DNA of 24,432 nt from DASRSE01 sp035656655. GTDB lineage: Bacteria > Planctomycetota > Planctomycetia > Pirellulales > DASRSE01. Below, in pieces: positions 17,320-24,314 of the stretch. The stretch's first letter is position 1, and each line of letters begins with the position of its first letter. Under the pieces are notes generated by a model. The model worked only from the letters and a program-made list of their open reading frames with translations. It was not told where the DNA came from and made no database searches. The stretch lies in contig DASRSE010000082.1 of NCBI GenBank assembly GCA_035656655.1, positions 1 to 24,432 of the forward strand, read 5' to 3'. The translations under genes and the position numbers were made by a program.

Positions 17320-17443
17320 CGCGGCTTGCCTCCGCTTCGGTCGCCGCACGTGTTCTTCGTCATTCCCGCTACTTTCAATTCGTCATTCCCGCGCACGCCG
17401 GGAATCCAGTGGCCGGCCCGGCTATTCACGCTCCGCCATGTCT

Positions 17444-17592
17444 TCGTCATTCCCGCGCAGGCGGGAATCCAGAGGGAGGGCGCTGCGGGTATACAGCGAA
17501 ATGACAATGCGGGTCCAACGTCGTGCGTTCCTCTCCCGCGGGTCCGCGCCCTGTAGCGTGCCGCTGGATTCCCGCCTGCGCGGGAATGACGA
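17444..17592. mobile_element. Composite element A (MITE-like, 29-bp perfect inverted ends)
   Basis: The left end (17444-17472, TCGTCATTCCC to GGGAATCCAG) and right end (17564-17592, CTGGATTCCC to GGGAATGACGA) are exact reverse complements over 29 bp. Each end itself contains an ATTCCC-N8-GGGAAT palindrome. The core of 91 bp (17473-17563) has no coding capacity of note. The 149-bp size and inverted ends are like a non-autonomous miniature element. No clear target-site duplication is visible because neighbouring repeats abut it. Confidence 0.6.
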
Positions 17593-17809
17593 GTAGTGCG
17601 GGCGCGCCGCGCAGTAGCCAACCGCCGGATTCCCGCGCACGCCGGGAATCCAGTGGGAGGGCGCTGCGGGTATACAGCGAAATGACAATGCGGGTCCAGC
17701 GTCGTGCGTTCCTCTCCCGAGGGTCCGCGCCCTGTAGCGTGCCGCTGGATTCCCGCCTGCGCGGGAATGACGAGTAGTGCGGGCGCGCCTCGCAGTAGCA
17801 AACCGCCGG
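17449..17809. repeat. 180/181-bp tandem duplication inside array 1
   Basis: The unit palindrome, 91-bp core, palindrome, 36-bp spacer occurs twice in a row (17449-17628 and 17629-17809). The cores differ at three positions and the spacers at two. The left palindromes differ (N8 against N9, and GTC against CGG flank). This points to a fairly recent unequal exchange between palindromes. Confidence 0.8.
17629..17773. mobile_element. Composite element B
   Basis: This is the second copy of the element. The left palindrome (17629-17649) has the N9 form and lacks the TCGTC flank seen in copy A. The core at 17654-17744 is about 97% identical to that of A. The right end (17745-17773) is identical to that of A. 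Confidence 0.6.
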
Positions 17810-17868
17810 ATTCCCGCGCACGCCGGGAATCCAGTGGCCGGCCCGGCTATTCACGCTCCGCCATGTCT

Positions 17869-18017
17869 TCGTCATTCCCGCGCACGCCGGGAATCCAGTG
17901 GGAGGGCGCTGCGGGTCCAGTTTGTCGCGGAATGCGGGTCCAGCGTCACGCGTTCCTCTCGCGCGGGTCCGCGCCCTGTAGCATGCCGCTGGATTCCCGC
18001 CTGCGCGGGAATGACGA
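17869..18017. mobile_element. Composite element C
   Basis: The left end (17869-17898) has the TCGTC flank with an N9 palindrome, and the right end (17989-18017) is identical to that of A. The 90-bp core (17899-17988) matches A and B except for a central block. There, ATACAGCGAAATGAC is replaced by CCAGTTTGTCGCGG, the variant shared with element D near 21.4 kb. Confidence 0.6.
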
Positions 18018-18140
18018 GTTAAACCCGCGCGGGCTGCGTCGCCGGGAATGACGAGTTAAACCGGCACGGGCTGCGTCGCGGAATGACGCAGTAAGCCGGC
18101 CCCTGCCCGCGCCGGAATGACGAAATAAACCGGGTCTGCC
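18013..18140. repeat. Degenerate 34-37 bp tandem repeat
   Basis: Units starting with GACG-AGTTAAACC or a variant begin at 18013, 18050, 18085 and 18119, each of the first three ending in GGAAT (37, 35 and 34 bp). They look like decayed right ends of the palindromic element, the GGGAATGACGA part, amplified in tandem. They end about 140 bp before the peroxidase start. Confidence 0.65.
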
Positions 18141-18281
18141 TAGGCGGAAGGGCGGCGCGGATGGCCGCGCGCCGGGGGCAAAAAAAGGGAGGGTTTTCGG
18201 GGGACTCGCGATTCGCGCCGCCGGCAAGTAGAATAAGCGGACTTTCGTCCTGCCCATTTTCCCACCTTGGAGATCTCCCCC

Positions 18282-18869
18282 ATGCGCTCGATCTTAATGT
18301 TTTGCGTCGCCTTGATGTTGGCTGGTTTCATCGCGCGGCCCGGCGCGGCGGCCGAAGCGAAAAGCAAAAAAGTGGCGCCGGCCCTCGATTTCAAAATGAA
18401 GACGCTGACGGGACAAGAAGTGAACCTCGCCTCGTTTCAAGGCAAGGTGGTGCTCATCGTGAATGTCGCCAGCAAATGCGGCAATACGCCGCAATATAAG
18501 CCCCTGGAGGCCCTGCACGAAAAATTTGCCGGCCAAGGATTGGTGATCGTGGGCGTGCCGGTCAATGACTTTGGCAAGCAAGAGCCGGGCACGAACGACG
18601 AGATCGCCGAATTCTGCAGCAAGACGTACGACGTGAAGTTTGTCATGCTGGGCAAGGTGCCGACCGTTCTCGGCGCGGACCAAGCGCCGCTCTACAAATT
18701 TCTCACGTCGAAAGAGACCGACCCGAAATTCGCCGGCCCCATCAAGTGGAACTTCACCAAGTTCTTGATCGGCCGCAACGGCGAAGTCGTCGATCGCTTC
18801 GAGCCGAAAGTACAACCGGACTCGCCCGAAGTGGTCAAAGCGATCGAAGCCGAGTTGGCGAAGAAATAA
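18282..18869 (+). CDS. Exported glutathione-peroxidase-like thiol peroxidase
   Basis: This is a 195-aa protein of the glutathione peroxidase family with an N-terminal signal peptide (residues 1-24, ending GAAA). The ATG at 18282 has GGAGA (18269-18273) 8 nt upstream. The catalytic tetrad is visible: Cys66 in NVASKCGNTPQY, Gln100 in FGKQEPG, and Trp156 with Asn157 in KWNFTKFLI. A cysteine replaces selenocysteine, and Cys112 is a plausible resolving residue, so reduction by thioredoxin-like partners is more likely than by glutathione. It should remove peroxides in the periplasm or at the cell surface. FGKQ instead of the common FGGQ is a minor variation. TAGAAT at 18229-18234 may be its -10 box, but no matching -35 is seen. 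Confidence 0.92.
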   Translation: MRSILMFCVALMLAGFIARPGAAAEAKSKKVAPALDFKMKTLTGQEVNLASFQGKVVLIVNVASKCGNTPQYKPLEALHEKFAGQGLVIVGVPVNDFGKQEPGTNDEIAEFCSKTYDVKFVMLGKVPTVLGADQAPLYKFLTSKETDPKFAGPIKWNFTKFLIGRNGEVVDRFEPKVQPDSPEVVKAIEAELAKK

Positions 18870-19046
18870 GGTAGCGCTGAAAAACGCTTCGTCGGCAAGC
18901 GCCTCGCCGTCCAAGAGTTGACGGTGCGGGCCAAAGTGATAGCGACGTTTTTTCGGCCGCTCGCCAGTTCGGCGGCCTCCCCTTCCACGGCTCCGCGCGC
19001 GGCGCATTCCGCGCCCGGAGCCTGCTTTTGACCCCGCGAGGAAATC

Positions 19047-21197
19047 ATGTTGCGAATTGGTTGGGTTGGCTGCTGCGCGCTGGCGGTTCTTGTGTTCAGC
19101 GGAGCGGTCCGCGGCGCGGAGGACGAAGTCGCGGCGATTCCGCCGGGCAAGAACTGGCGGCGCTTTGAAATCCTCGTCTGGCAATTTCAAACTGATGTCA
19201 CCAAAGACAAGGACCTGTACGAGCAAGCCAATCTGCACGCCTTTCACATCGATCGTTCCAACGAAGGACTCGAAAAGTTCGCGAAGCAAACCGGCTGGCC
19301 GTTCTACGTCGATCACACGGCCGACAAAGGCTATCTGCACCTGAGCAATCGAGCCGACGAGGTGCTCCGCAAAAAAGAGATCCTCATCCGACCCAACAGC
19401 TTGGCCGAACCGGCCACGATCGCCAAGCTCAAAAGCTTCATCAAGCAGAATGTGGCCAGCGCCAAGAATTCAAGCGTGCTTGCCTACTCGCTCGACGACG
19501 AAATCAGCCTCGGCAGCTTCTGCTCGCCGGCCGAGGTCGACGGCGATCCTGCTTCCGTCGCCGGCTATCGCCAAGCGCTGCGAGCGATGTACGGCACGAT
19601 TCAAAAACTGAATCAAGAATACGGGACGAAATACGCCTCGTTCGAGGTGATTCAGCCGCTCAGCTTCGAGCATTTTCGGCAGCAACTTGAACCGGCGCAG
19701 TTGCCGGCGCTCAATTTGAGCCAATGGTGCGACTGGCGCGGTTATATGGATACGCAGTTCGCCGATTGCTTGGCCGAGCTGACCCGCTATGCCAACACGC
19801 TCGATCCGAAAACGCCGGCCGGCTTCGTCGGCGGCCAAAGCCCGAACGCCTGGGGAGGATACGATTATCGCAAGCTTTGCAAGGCGGTGCAGTGGATGGA
19901 AGCCTACGACATCGGCGGCAGCAACGAGATTCTCCGCAGCTTTTGGACGCAAGACCGGCCGCACGTGCAAACCTTTTTCTCGAGCAAGCAGCCCCATCAA
20001 GATGCTTGGTTTCTCTGGTACTATCTCTGCCACGGCAACCGCGGGGTGATCGCGTGGCCCGAGGGCTGGTTCAACAGCGGCAAGGTCGCGCCGCACATTC
20101 TGGCGAACGCCGCGACGTTTGCCGAGGTGCAAGGCCCGCTCTCCGAGAAGATCATCAATGGCGTGTTCCTCAGCGATCCGGTCGCGATCTATTACAGCCA
20201 TCCCAGCATCCAAGTCACTTGGGCCCTCGACGCGGCCTGTCACAAAGGGACGTGGCCGAACCGCAGTTCGTCGATGGACAATAGCCTCTCGACCAGCAAC
20301 CTAACGCGGATCGGCTGGCTCAAATCGCTCGAAGACCTCGGCATCCAAGCCAAGTTCATTCAACAAGACGATCTGCTCGGCGGCGCGTTGACCAAGCACA
20401 AAACGAAAGTCCTGATCCTCAATCGGGCGCTCTGCTTGAGCGACGAAGAAGCTCAGGCCATTCGCGACTTCGCGGCGGGCGGAGGGACCGTGATCGCCGA
20501 TCACCTTTGCGGCATTTGCGATGCGCACGGCAAGATGCGGCCGACCGGCGCGCTCGACAGCCTGTTCCAAGTCGAGCACGATCTGGCGAAGGGCTTTCTC
20601 GGCGGCCACACGCTGACCGAAGTCGACGGCGAACGAGGCGGTTCGTTCAGCGCCAAGACCTGGGCCAACGAACATGCGAATGAGGATCTCGGCTTGCTTG
20701 TTTACGAGCGCGGTCTGAAGGCGCTGCCAGGCGGAAAAGCGGGCCAGACCAGCAGCTCGGCGACCGTCCGCGTCGCCGCGCCCCACGCGGTTTATCTCAA
20801 CTTGTCGCCCATCGCCTATCTCCTCCAGCGGAGCAAGCAGAGCGGCGGGCCGTGGATCGAGCGGCTCAGCGAAATCCTCAAAGCGGCCGGAGTCGAACCG
20901 CGCTTGAAATTGACCGAAAACAAACAGCCTGGCCAAGAGCTCGAAACCATCTTCTGGAAAAATGGCGCGAGCACCACGCTCTGCGTGATCAAAAACATCG
21001 AGCGCGGCGCCACAATCAATAGTTTCGGGGCCACTGCTGGCGACCTCGGGAAGGAGCACACCCGCCTAGGACTGCACTTCGCCCAGCCGGTCGTGAATCT
21101 GATCAACGCGCGGACCGGCAAAAAGCTCGGCGACGGCCAAGAATTCGAGGACGCGTTCACTCCGTGGGAAGCCAACGTCTATACGTACGAGCATTGA
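19047..21197 (+). CDS. Exported GH42-like glycosidase homologue with trimerisation-type domain
   Basis: This 716-aa protein has an ATG at 19047 preceded by GAGGAAA and a signal peptide ending near VRGA-E (24/25). Residues of about 38-345 look like a beta/alpha-barrel of the GH42 beta-galactosidase clan. YSLDDEISLGSF (Glu152) and the WCDWRGYMDTQFADCLAEL segment occupy places where GH42 enzymes carry the acid/base Glu and the helix after it. Glu294 in GSNEILRSFW is a possible nucleophile. Residues of about 365-500 (IADHLCGICDAHGKM and preceding helix/strand pattern) match the amidotransferase-like trimerisation domain. A beta-rich C-terminus follows. Activity and substrate are not certain, and catalytic residues are assigned by position only. 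The 177 bp before the gene hold nothing recognisable. Confidence 0.72.
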   Translation: MLRIGWVGCCALAVLVFSGAVRGAEDEVAAIPPGKNWRRFEILVWQFQTDVTKDKDLYEQANLHAFHIDRSNEGLEKFAKQTGWPFYVDHTADKGYLHLSNRADEVLRKKEILIRPNSLAEPATIAKLKSFIKQNVASAKNSSVLAYSLDDEISLGSFCSPAEVDGDPASVAGYRQALRAMYGTIQKLNQEYGTKYASFEVIQPLSFEHFRQQLEPAQLPALNLSQWCDWRGYMDTQFADCLAELTRYANTLDPKTPAGFVGGQSPNAWGGYDYRKLCKAVQWMEAYDIGGSNEILRSFWTQDRPHVQTFFSSKQPHQDAWFLWYYLCHGNRGVIAWPEGWFNSGKVAPHILANAATFAEVQGPLSEKIINGVFLSDPVAIYYSHPSIQVTWALDAACHKGTWPNRSSSMDNSLSTSNLTRIGWLKSLEDLGIQAKFIQQDDLLGGALTKHKTKVLILNRALCLSDEEAQAIRDFAAGGGTVIADHLCGICDAHGKMRPTGALDSLFQVEHDLAKGFLGGHTLTEVDGERGGSFSAKTWANEHANEDLGLLVYERGLKALPGGKAGQTSSSATVRVAAPHAVYLNLSPIAYLLQRSKQSGGPWIERLSEILKAAGVEPRLKLTENKQPGQELETIFWKNGASTTLCVIKNIERGATINSFGATAGDLGKEHTRLGLHFAQPVVNLINARTGKKLGDGQEFEDAFTPWEANVYTYEH

Positions 21198-21220
21198 ACG
21201 CGGAACGCTCGTTCTCGTAC

Positions 21221-21239
21221 ACGCGGCATCTTGCCGCGT
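21221..21239. terminator. Perfect 8-bp hairpin after the GH42-like gene
   Basis: ACGCGGCA (21221-21228) and TGCCGCGT (21232-21239) pair perfectly around a 3-nt loop, 24 bp after the stop. There is no T-run, so it is not a classical intrinsic terminator. It may stall transcription, protect the 3' end, or be a dispersed palindrome. Confidence 0.4.
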
Positions 21240-21312
21240 CGCGAAACGCAAGGCCCGGATTGCTAACTGACGCCTTCAAAGCCTCAGCGAACGGCGCCGC
21301 GTAAGGCCGTGG

Positions 21313-21332
21313 ATTCCCGCCTGCGCGGGAAT
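21313..21332. repeat. ATTCCC-N8-GGGAAT palindrome
   Basis: The perfect palindromic site is flanked by GG on the left and CCAG on the right. It is followed by a spacer ending CCATGTCTTCGTC that leads into element D, the same arrangement as before elements A and C. Confidence 0.8.
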
Positions 21333-21369
21333 CCAGTTGCCGGCCGGGCCGCCCACGCTTGCCATGTCT

Positions 21370-21518
21370 TCGTCATTCCCGCGCACGCCGGGAATCCAGA
21401 GGGAGGACGCTCCGGGTCCAGTTTGTCGCGGAATGAGGGTCCAACGTCATTCGTTCCTCTGCCGCGGGTCCGAGCCTTGTAGCACGCCGCTGGATTCCCG
21501 CCTGCGCGGGAATGACGG
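21370..21518. mobile_element. Composite element D
   Basis: The left end (21370-21399) carries TCGTC plus the N9 palindrome, and the right end begins CTGGATTCCC at 21490 and ends GGGAATGACGG, with one change from the GACGA of the others. The 90-bp core (21400-21489) has the TTTGTCGCGG central block of element C. Several changes (GGACGCTCC, CCGAGCCTTGTAGCACG) are shared only with element E, so D and E form a subfamily. Confidence 0.6.
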
Positions 21519-21520
21519 GG

Positions 21521-21580
21521 CTGGCGTAGGCGCGACGGGATTGGCGTAGGCGCGAAGGGTTAGTGTAGGCGCGACGGCTG
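21521..21580. repeat. 20-bp tandem repeat, three units
   Basis: Three consecutive 20-bp units share GGCGTAGGCGCGA (21521-21540, 21541-21560, 21561-21580; the third has TAGTGTAGGCGCGA). It sits between elements D and E and has no coding role. Confidence 0.85.
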
Positions 21581-21603
21581 GATTCCTGCGGCTCACAATT
21601 CGC

Positions 21604-21749
21604 CATTCCCGCGCAGGCGGGAATCCAGAGGGAGGACGCTCCGGTTATATCGTTTGTCGCGGAATGAGGGTCCAACGTCATCCGTTCCTCTGCCGCGGGT
21701 CCGAGCCTTGTAGCACGCCGCTGGATTCCCGCGTGCGCGGGAATGACGA
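21604..21749. mobile_element. Composite element E
   Basis: The left palindrome (21605-21624, N8 form) is preceded by CGCC instead of TCGTC. The right end (21721-21749) has GCGTGCGC in the palindrome centre. The 92-bp core (21629-21720) matches element D closely but has TTATATCG in place of CCAG before TTTGTCGCGG. Confidence 0.6.
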
Positions 21750-21775
21750 ACAATGCAACCCGCCTGCGCGGGAAT

Positions 21776-21827
21776 ATTACTTCGCATCATTACTTCGCGC
21801 CGTTACTTCGCTTCGTTACTTCGCAAC
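21776..21827. repeat. 13-bp tandem repeat overlapping a stop codon
   Basis: Four 13-bp units share the core TTACTTCGC (21776-21788, 21789-21801, 21802-21814, 21815-21827). The fourth contains the stop codon (21816-21818) and last two codons of the minus-strand transglutaminase-like gene. Read on that strand, each unit repeats GCGAAGTAA. Confidence 0.88.
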
Positions 21828-24071
21828 GGCCGTGACGATCTGAAGCTGCAATGGCTGCTCTTTGTCGAGGCTGAACCGGACGGTCCAGCCGTCGTCCACG
21901 GCGCGATTCGGCACGATTCGCACGGCGAGGCCGTTGCACTGGCCTTGTTTGATCCAAGTCCGCACGGCGGCCGACACGTCGATCGAGTAGGTTTTCGCCG
22001 GATTGAATTGCGCGCCCGGTCCGTCTCCTTTGGCAATGATCGTGGTCCCGACCGTTCGGCCGAGCTTGCCAAAATCGAATTTTTCTTTCGGCTTAAAGGG
22101 CGCGTCGAGTAGGGCGGCGGCAGCTTGCGACGGGGCTTTGTCGTGCGCCTCGCGAACCGACAGAATCAGCTTCGCCTCTTGAAACTGATCGGCCGAGGGA
22201 AGCTGGGCCGCGTCAAACCGCGCCAACAAAACCCACATCTCCTTGTTCTCTTTCGGCCAGCGCACCGCGTGGTAATCGACCGCTTCGCCGTCAACGCTGA
22301 CATAGCTCGTGGCGGTCGGCGTCAAGGTCGCCGTTTTGGTCGGGCCCTTCGGCACGGCCGCCGGGGCGCGGGCTCCCATAATCCAAGGATTTGGCAGCGT
22401 CGCTAGCACTTCGCCCGGCTCTGCCTTGGGCTGGCTCGGAGCGACCGGCGTCGCCAGCGGTTGCTGTCCCGGCGCGAGCACCTCGCGCCGCAAAAAGACC
22501 ATCTTCGGATAGACCGGCTGATTGGCCCGCGGCGTCGGGACCGGAATATGGATTGTGGCAGGCAGCTTGTCCACGATCGTTTGCACCACGATCGGCGTCG
22601 TCGACCACGAGGCATGGCCGCCGCTGGCGATTTGTCCGCCAGCGTCGAAGATCTGCTCCGGAGTGTCGCGGCGCGAGCCGACGCAGTACGCGTAGGTGAT
22701 CGCCAACCGGTTCTTGCCCAGGGCGGCAGGGTTGTCGGCCGAGACCGTGATCGTGTTTTCGCCCGGCGCGAGATACGGCAACGATTGCTGGTTGTGCTGA
22801 ACGATGCTGGTGAGGTCGAGCGCGGTGATCGGTTTGGAGAACGTCAGCCGCAAGAGATAGCGATACTTGCCCGCCACGGCGTCGCTCAGCTTCGCCAGTT
22901 CGAGAGGAGCCCATTTCTTGCCATCGGTCGAGAGTTCGGCTTGGAGGCCTGCGCCCCCTTGAATTTCGCTGGTGACTTTGGCGACGACATAGGGCGACGC
23001 CATTTCGATCGTCAGCCGCGCCGGCTGGCTTGGGTCTTGCGGTTGCAGCTGGCCTTTGGCGACCGTGGCGTTGTGGGCCTCTTTTAGATCGGCCAGAAAC
23101 GCGCCATTGCTCAGATCGGGCGCGAAGGTCAGCTTGCCGTTCGACCAGGTGCGCTTGCCATCCTTGAAGGCGTACGGCTCCAGCAGCGGGCCAATCTCGG
23201 GGCTATTGCGGTATTCCTTGTTGCCGCAGGTGTGTTGCGGCCAAGTTTTGCTCCCGCGGAAATACCAATCGCCCGCGTAATGATCCCAATCGAGCGTGAG
23301 ACGATAGCCCGCCGCCAAATTAACCGCCGTGCTATAGTCCGCATCGTCGAATTTGATTCCCGCCCAGCCGCGCGGGCTGCCGGAGTTGTTGCTGCTTTTG
23401 ATTCCGGACAACAAGCCTGGCAGATCGTCTCCGCAGTCCATGAAGGCGGGGGCGGTCCAATTGACTTTCTTGCCGATGTAGGCAAACGCGTTATCCTTCT
23501 GATAGCAGACGTTGCGCGACGCATCGAGGACAAACTGGTCGGTCACGATCGAATTGTTCGCGCGAATGTCTTCTTGCCCGGCGATCGTCCGTTGGCCGGG
23601 GTGCGCCGGGTCAGGCATCCAGCTATAGAACTTCAAGAACGTGTCGAGATAGTGCCAGCGGCCGCCGTAATAGGCTTCGACCGTGGTATGCCCCGGATTG
23701 CTCCAACCGCGATATCGCCATTTGAAGCCGGCCGCTTCGTAGAGCGCCGCCAGAACCGTATGCTCGCCGCCGCACAGGCTCCAGCCATAAACATTGAGCA
23801 ATTTCAGGGCGCTGATTTCGTCGTCTTCTTGCGGATACGCATGATGGTAGTACGCATAGCGGCAGAAGTTGTAAAGCGCAATCGCCCGTTCGTCGTCCGT
23901 TTTGCAATCGCGCGTGACGCTCGCGACAATCGCTTTGAGCGACGAGCAATCCGGCGCCTGATCACTCGTGATCTTGATGTTTTCGAGCGTCGCGGCCGCG
24001 GCAGGCGAAGCCCACAGCAGCGGCAGCAGACAGGCAGGCAGCAACAACCAGCGCAGGCAACAGGCCTTCAT
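21816..24071 (-). CDS. Exported transglutaminase-like protein with C-terminal DNRLRE-like domain
   Basis: This is a 751-aa protein. The ATG at 24069-24071 has AAGGA 8 nt upstream and opens a signal peptide (1-27, ending AAAA). A TTG-initiated frame from 24170 would read through the transposase relic. Residues of about 45-150 form a transglutaminase/papain-like core with the triad Cys100 (WSLCGGEH), His128 (NPGHTTVEAYY) and Asp143 (WHYLDTF) in the usual order. Beta-rich domains follow, then a Pro-rich segment at about 525-590. The C-terminal domain (VSVDGEAVDY to the end, with AKLILSV, YSIDVSAAVRTWIKQG and NGLAVRI) resembles DNRLRE/CBM96-type carbohydrate-binding modules. It could be a protease or amidase acting on cell-surface polymers, but no substrate is indicated. 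It is convergent with the GH42-like gene. Confidence 0.82.
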   Translation of the reverse strand: MKACCLRWLLLPACLLPLLWASPAAAATLENIKITSDQAPDCSSLKAIVASVTRDCKTDDERAIALYNFCRYAYYHHAYPQEDDEISALKLLNVYGWSLCGGEHTVLAALYEAAGFKWRYRGWSNPGHTTVEAYYGGRWHYLDTFLKFYSWMPDPAHPGQRTIAGQEDIRANNSIVTDQFVLDASRNVCYQKDNAFAYIGKKVNWTAPAFMDCGDDLPGLLSGIKSSNNSGSPRGWAGIKFDDADYSTAVNLAAGYRLTLDWDHYAGDWYFRGSKTWPQHTCGNKEYRNSPEIGPLLEPYAFKDGKRTWSNGKLTFAPDLSNGAFLADLKEAHNATVAKGQLQPQDPSQPARLTIEMASPYVVAKVTSEIQGGAGLQAELSTDGKKWAPLELAKLSDAVAGKYRYLLRLTFSKPITALDLTSIVQHNQQSLPYLAPGENTITVSADNPAALGKNRLAITYAYCVGSRRDTPEQIFDAGGQIASGGHASWSTTPIVVQTIVDKLPATIHIPVPTPRANQPVYPKMVFLRREVLAPGQQPLATPVAPSQPKAEPGEVLATLPNPWIMGARAPAAVPKGPTKTATLTPTATSYVSVDGEAVDYHAVRWPKENKEMWVLLARFDAAQLPSADQFQEAKLILSVREAHDKAPSQAAAALLDAPFKPKEKFDFGKLGRTVGTTIIAKGDGPGAQFNPAKTYSIDVSAAVRTWIKQGQCNGLAVRIVPNRAVDDGWTVRFSLDKEQPLQLQIVTAVAK

Positions 24072-24119
24072 CAGAGAAATCCTTGAAAGTAGGATCAGGT
24101 GGGCTAAACCGGCGGGAAA

Positions 24120-24314
24120 CCGACCGTTGAACTGTACCATGAACCGCCCGCAAAAGGCAAATTCCGGCAACCCCTTCTTGGCGACACCCGTCAGCCATCA
24201 GATCCCGATAGCGGGCATAGTCATCGGCTTGAAAAACGTCTGCTGCCGGCGGTTGCCGCACTGAGTAATGTGAGGCGGCATTCCTGGGACAACGACGCGC
24301 GCAAAGCTTGCCCT
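24120..24314 (-). pseudogene. Remnant of a REP-associated tyrosine (Y1/IS200-like) transposase
   Basis: Read on the minus strand, 24314 to about 24232 gives ARVVVPGMPPHITQ then CGNRRQQTFF, the standard start of RAYT/TnpA-REP proteins. After a 1-nt frameshift near 24231-24236, the next frame gives ADDYARYRDLMADGCRQEGV, the next conserved block. A second frameshift near 24170-24175 leads to EFAFCGRFMVQF, a decayed form of the EVWAYCLMPNHVHL block in which the HUH motif is lost. Nothing recognisable of the rest (catalytic Tyr) remains, as the region runs into the leader of the transglutaminase-like gene. It is certainly inactive. No start codon is preserved. Confidence 0.8.

Larger units (their letters stand above)
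17320..18281. repeat. Palindrome/composite-repeat array 1
   Basis: No gene is supported in this 962-bp stretch. It holds eight full ATTCCC-N8/9-GGGAAT palindromes (17385-17405, 17449-17468, 17568-17587, 17629-17649, 17749-17768, 17810-17830, 17874-17894, 17993-18012) and a half site at 17362-17369. The palindromes are separated by three recurring spacer types. A 91-bp core occurs three times. A 36-bp spacer occurs twice (17593-17628 and 17774-17809, two differences). A spacer of about 38 bp containing GGCTATTCACGCTCCGCC occurs twice (17411-17443 and 17836-17868). Degenerate tandem units follow to about 18140. The array begins about 40 bp beyond the kinase stop. Peptides such as WIPACAGMT read from it are translation artefacts. 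Confidence 0.88.
21198..21815. repeat. Repeat cluster 2 between convergent genes
   Basis: No gene is supported in this 618-bp stretch. In order it holds a perfect hairpin (21221-21239), a palindrome (21313-21332), a short spacer related to that of array 1 (CCATGTCTTCGTC end), composite element D, three 20-bp tandem units, composite element E, a truncated palindrome (21759-21775) and a 13-bp tandem repeat that runs into the end of the following minus-strand gene. Confidence 0.85.

Noticed and set aside
17385..18012. CRISPR array (regular palindromic repeats with 36-bp spacers)
   Set aside because: The spacers recur instead of being unique, spacing alternates between about 36-43 and 91 bp, and no cas gene is present.
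17316..18257. Open frames across the repeat array on both strands (peptides such as WIPACAGMT and SSFPRRRES)
   Set aside because: They are translations of the ATTCCC/GGGAAT palindromes, occur in several frames and strands at once, and have no domain or ribosome site.
18477..18479. Selenocysteine in the glutathione peroxidase
   Set aside because: The active-site codon is TGC (cysteine), with no in-frame TGA.
24072..24170. N-terminal extension of the transglutaminase-like protein to the TTG at 24170
   Set aside because: The extension translates the decayed transposase block (EFAFCGRFMVQF), while the ATG at 24071 has a ribosome site and starts a signal peptide.
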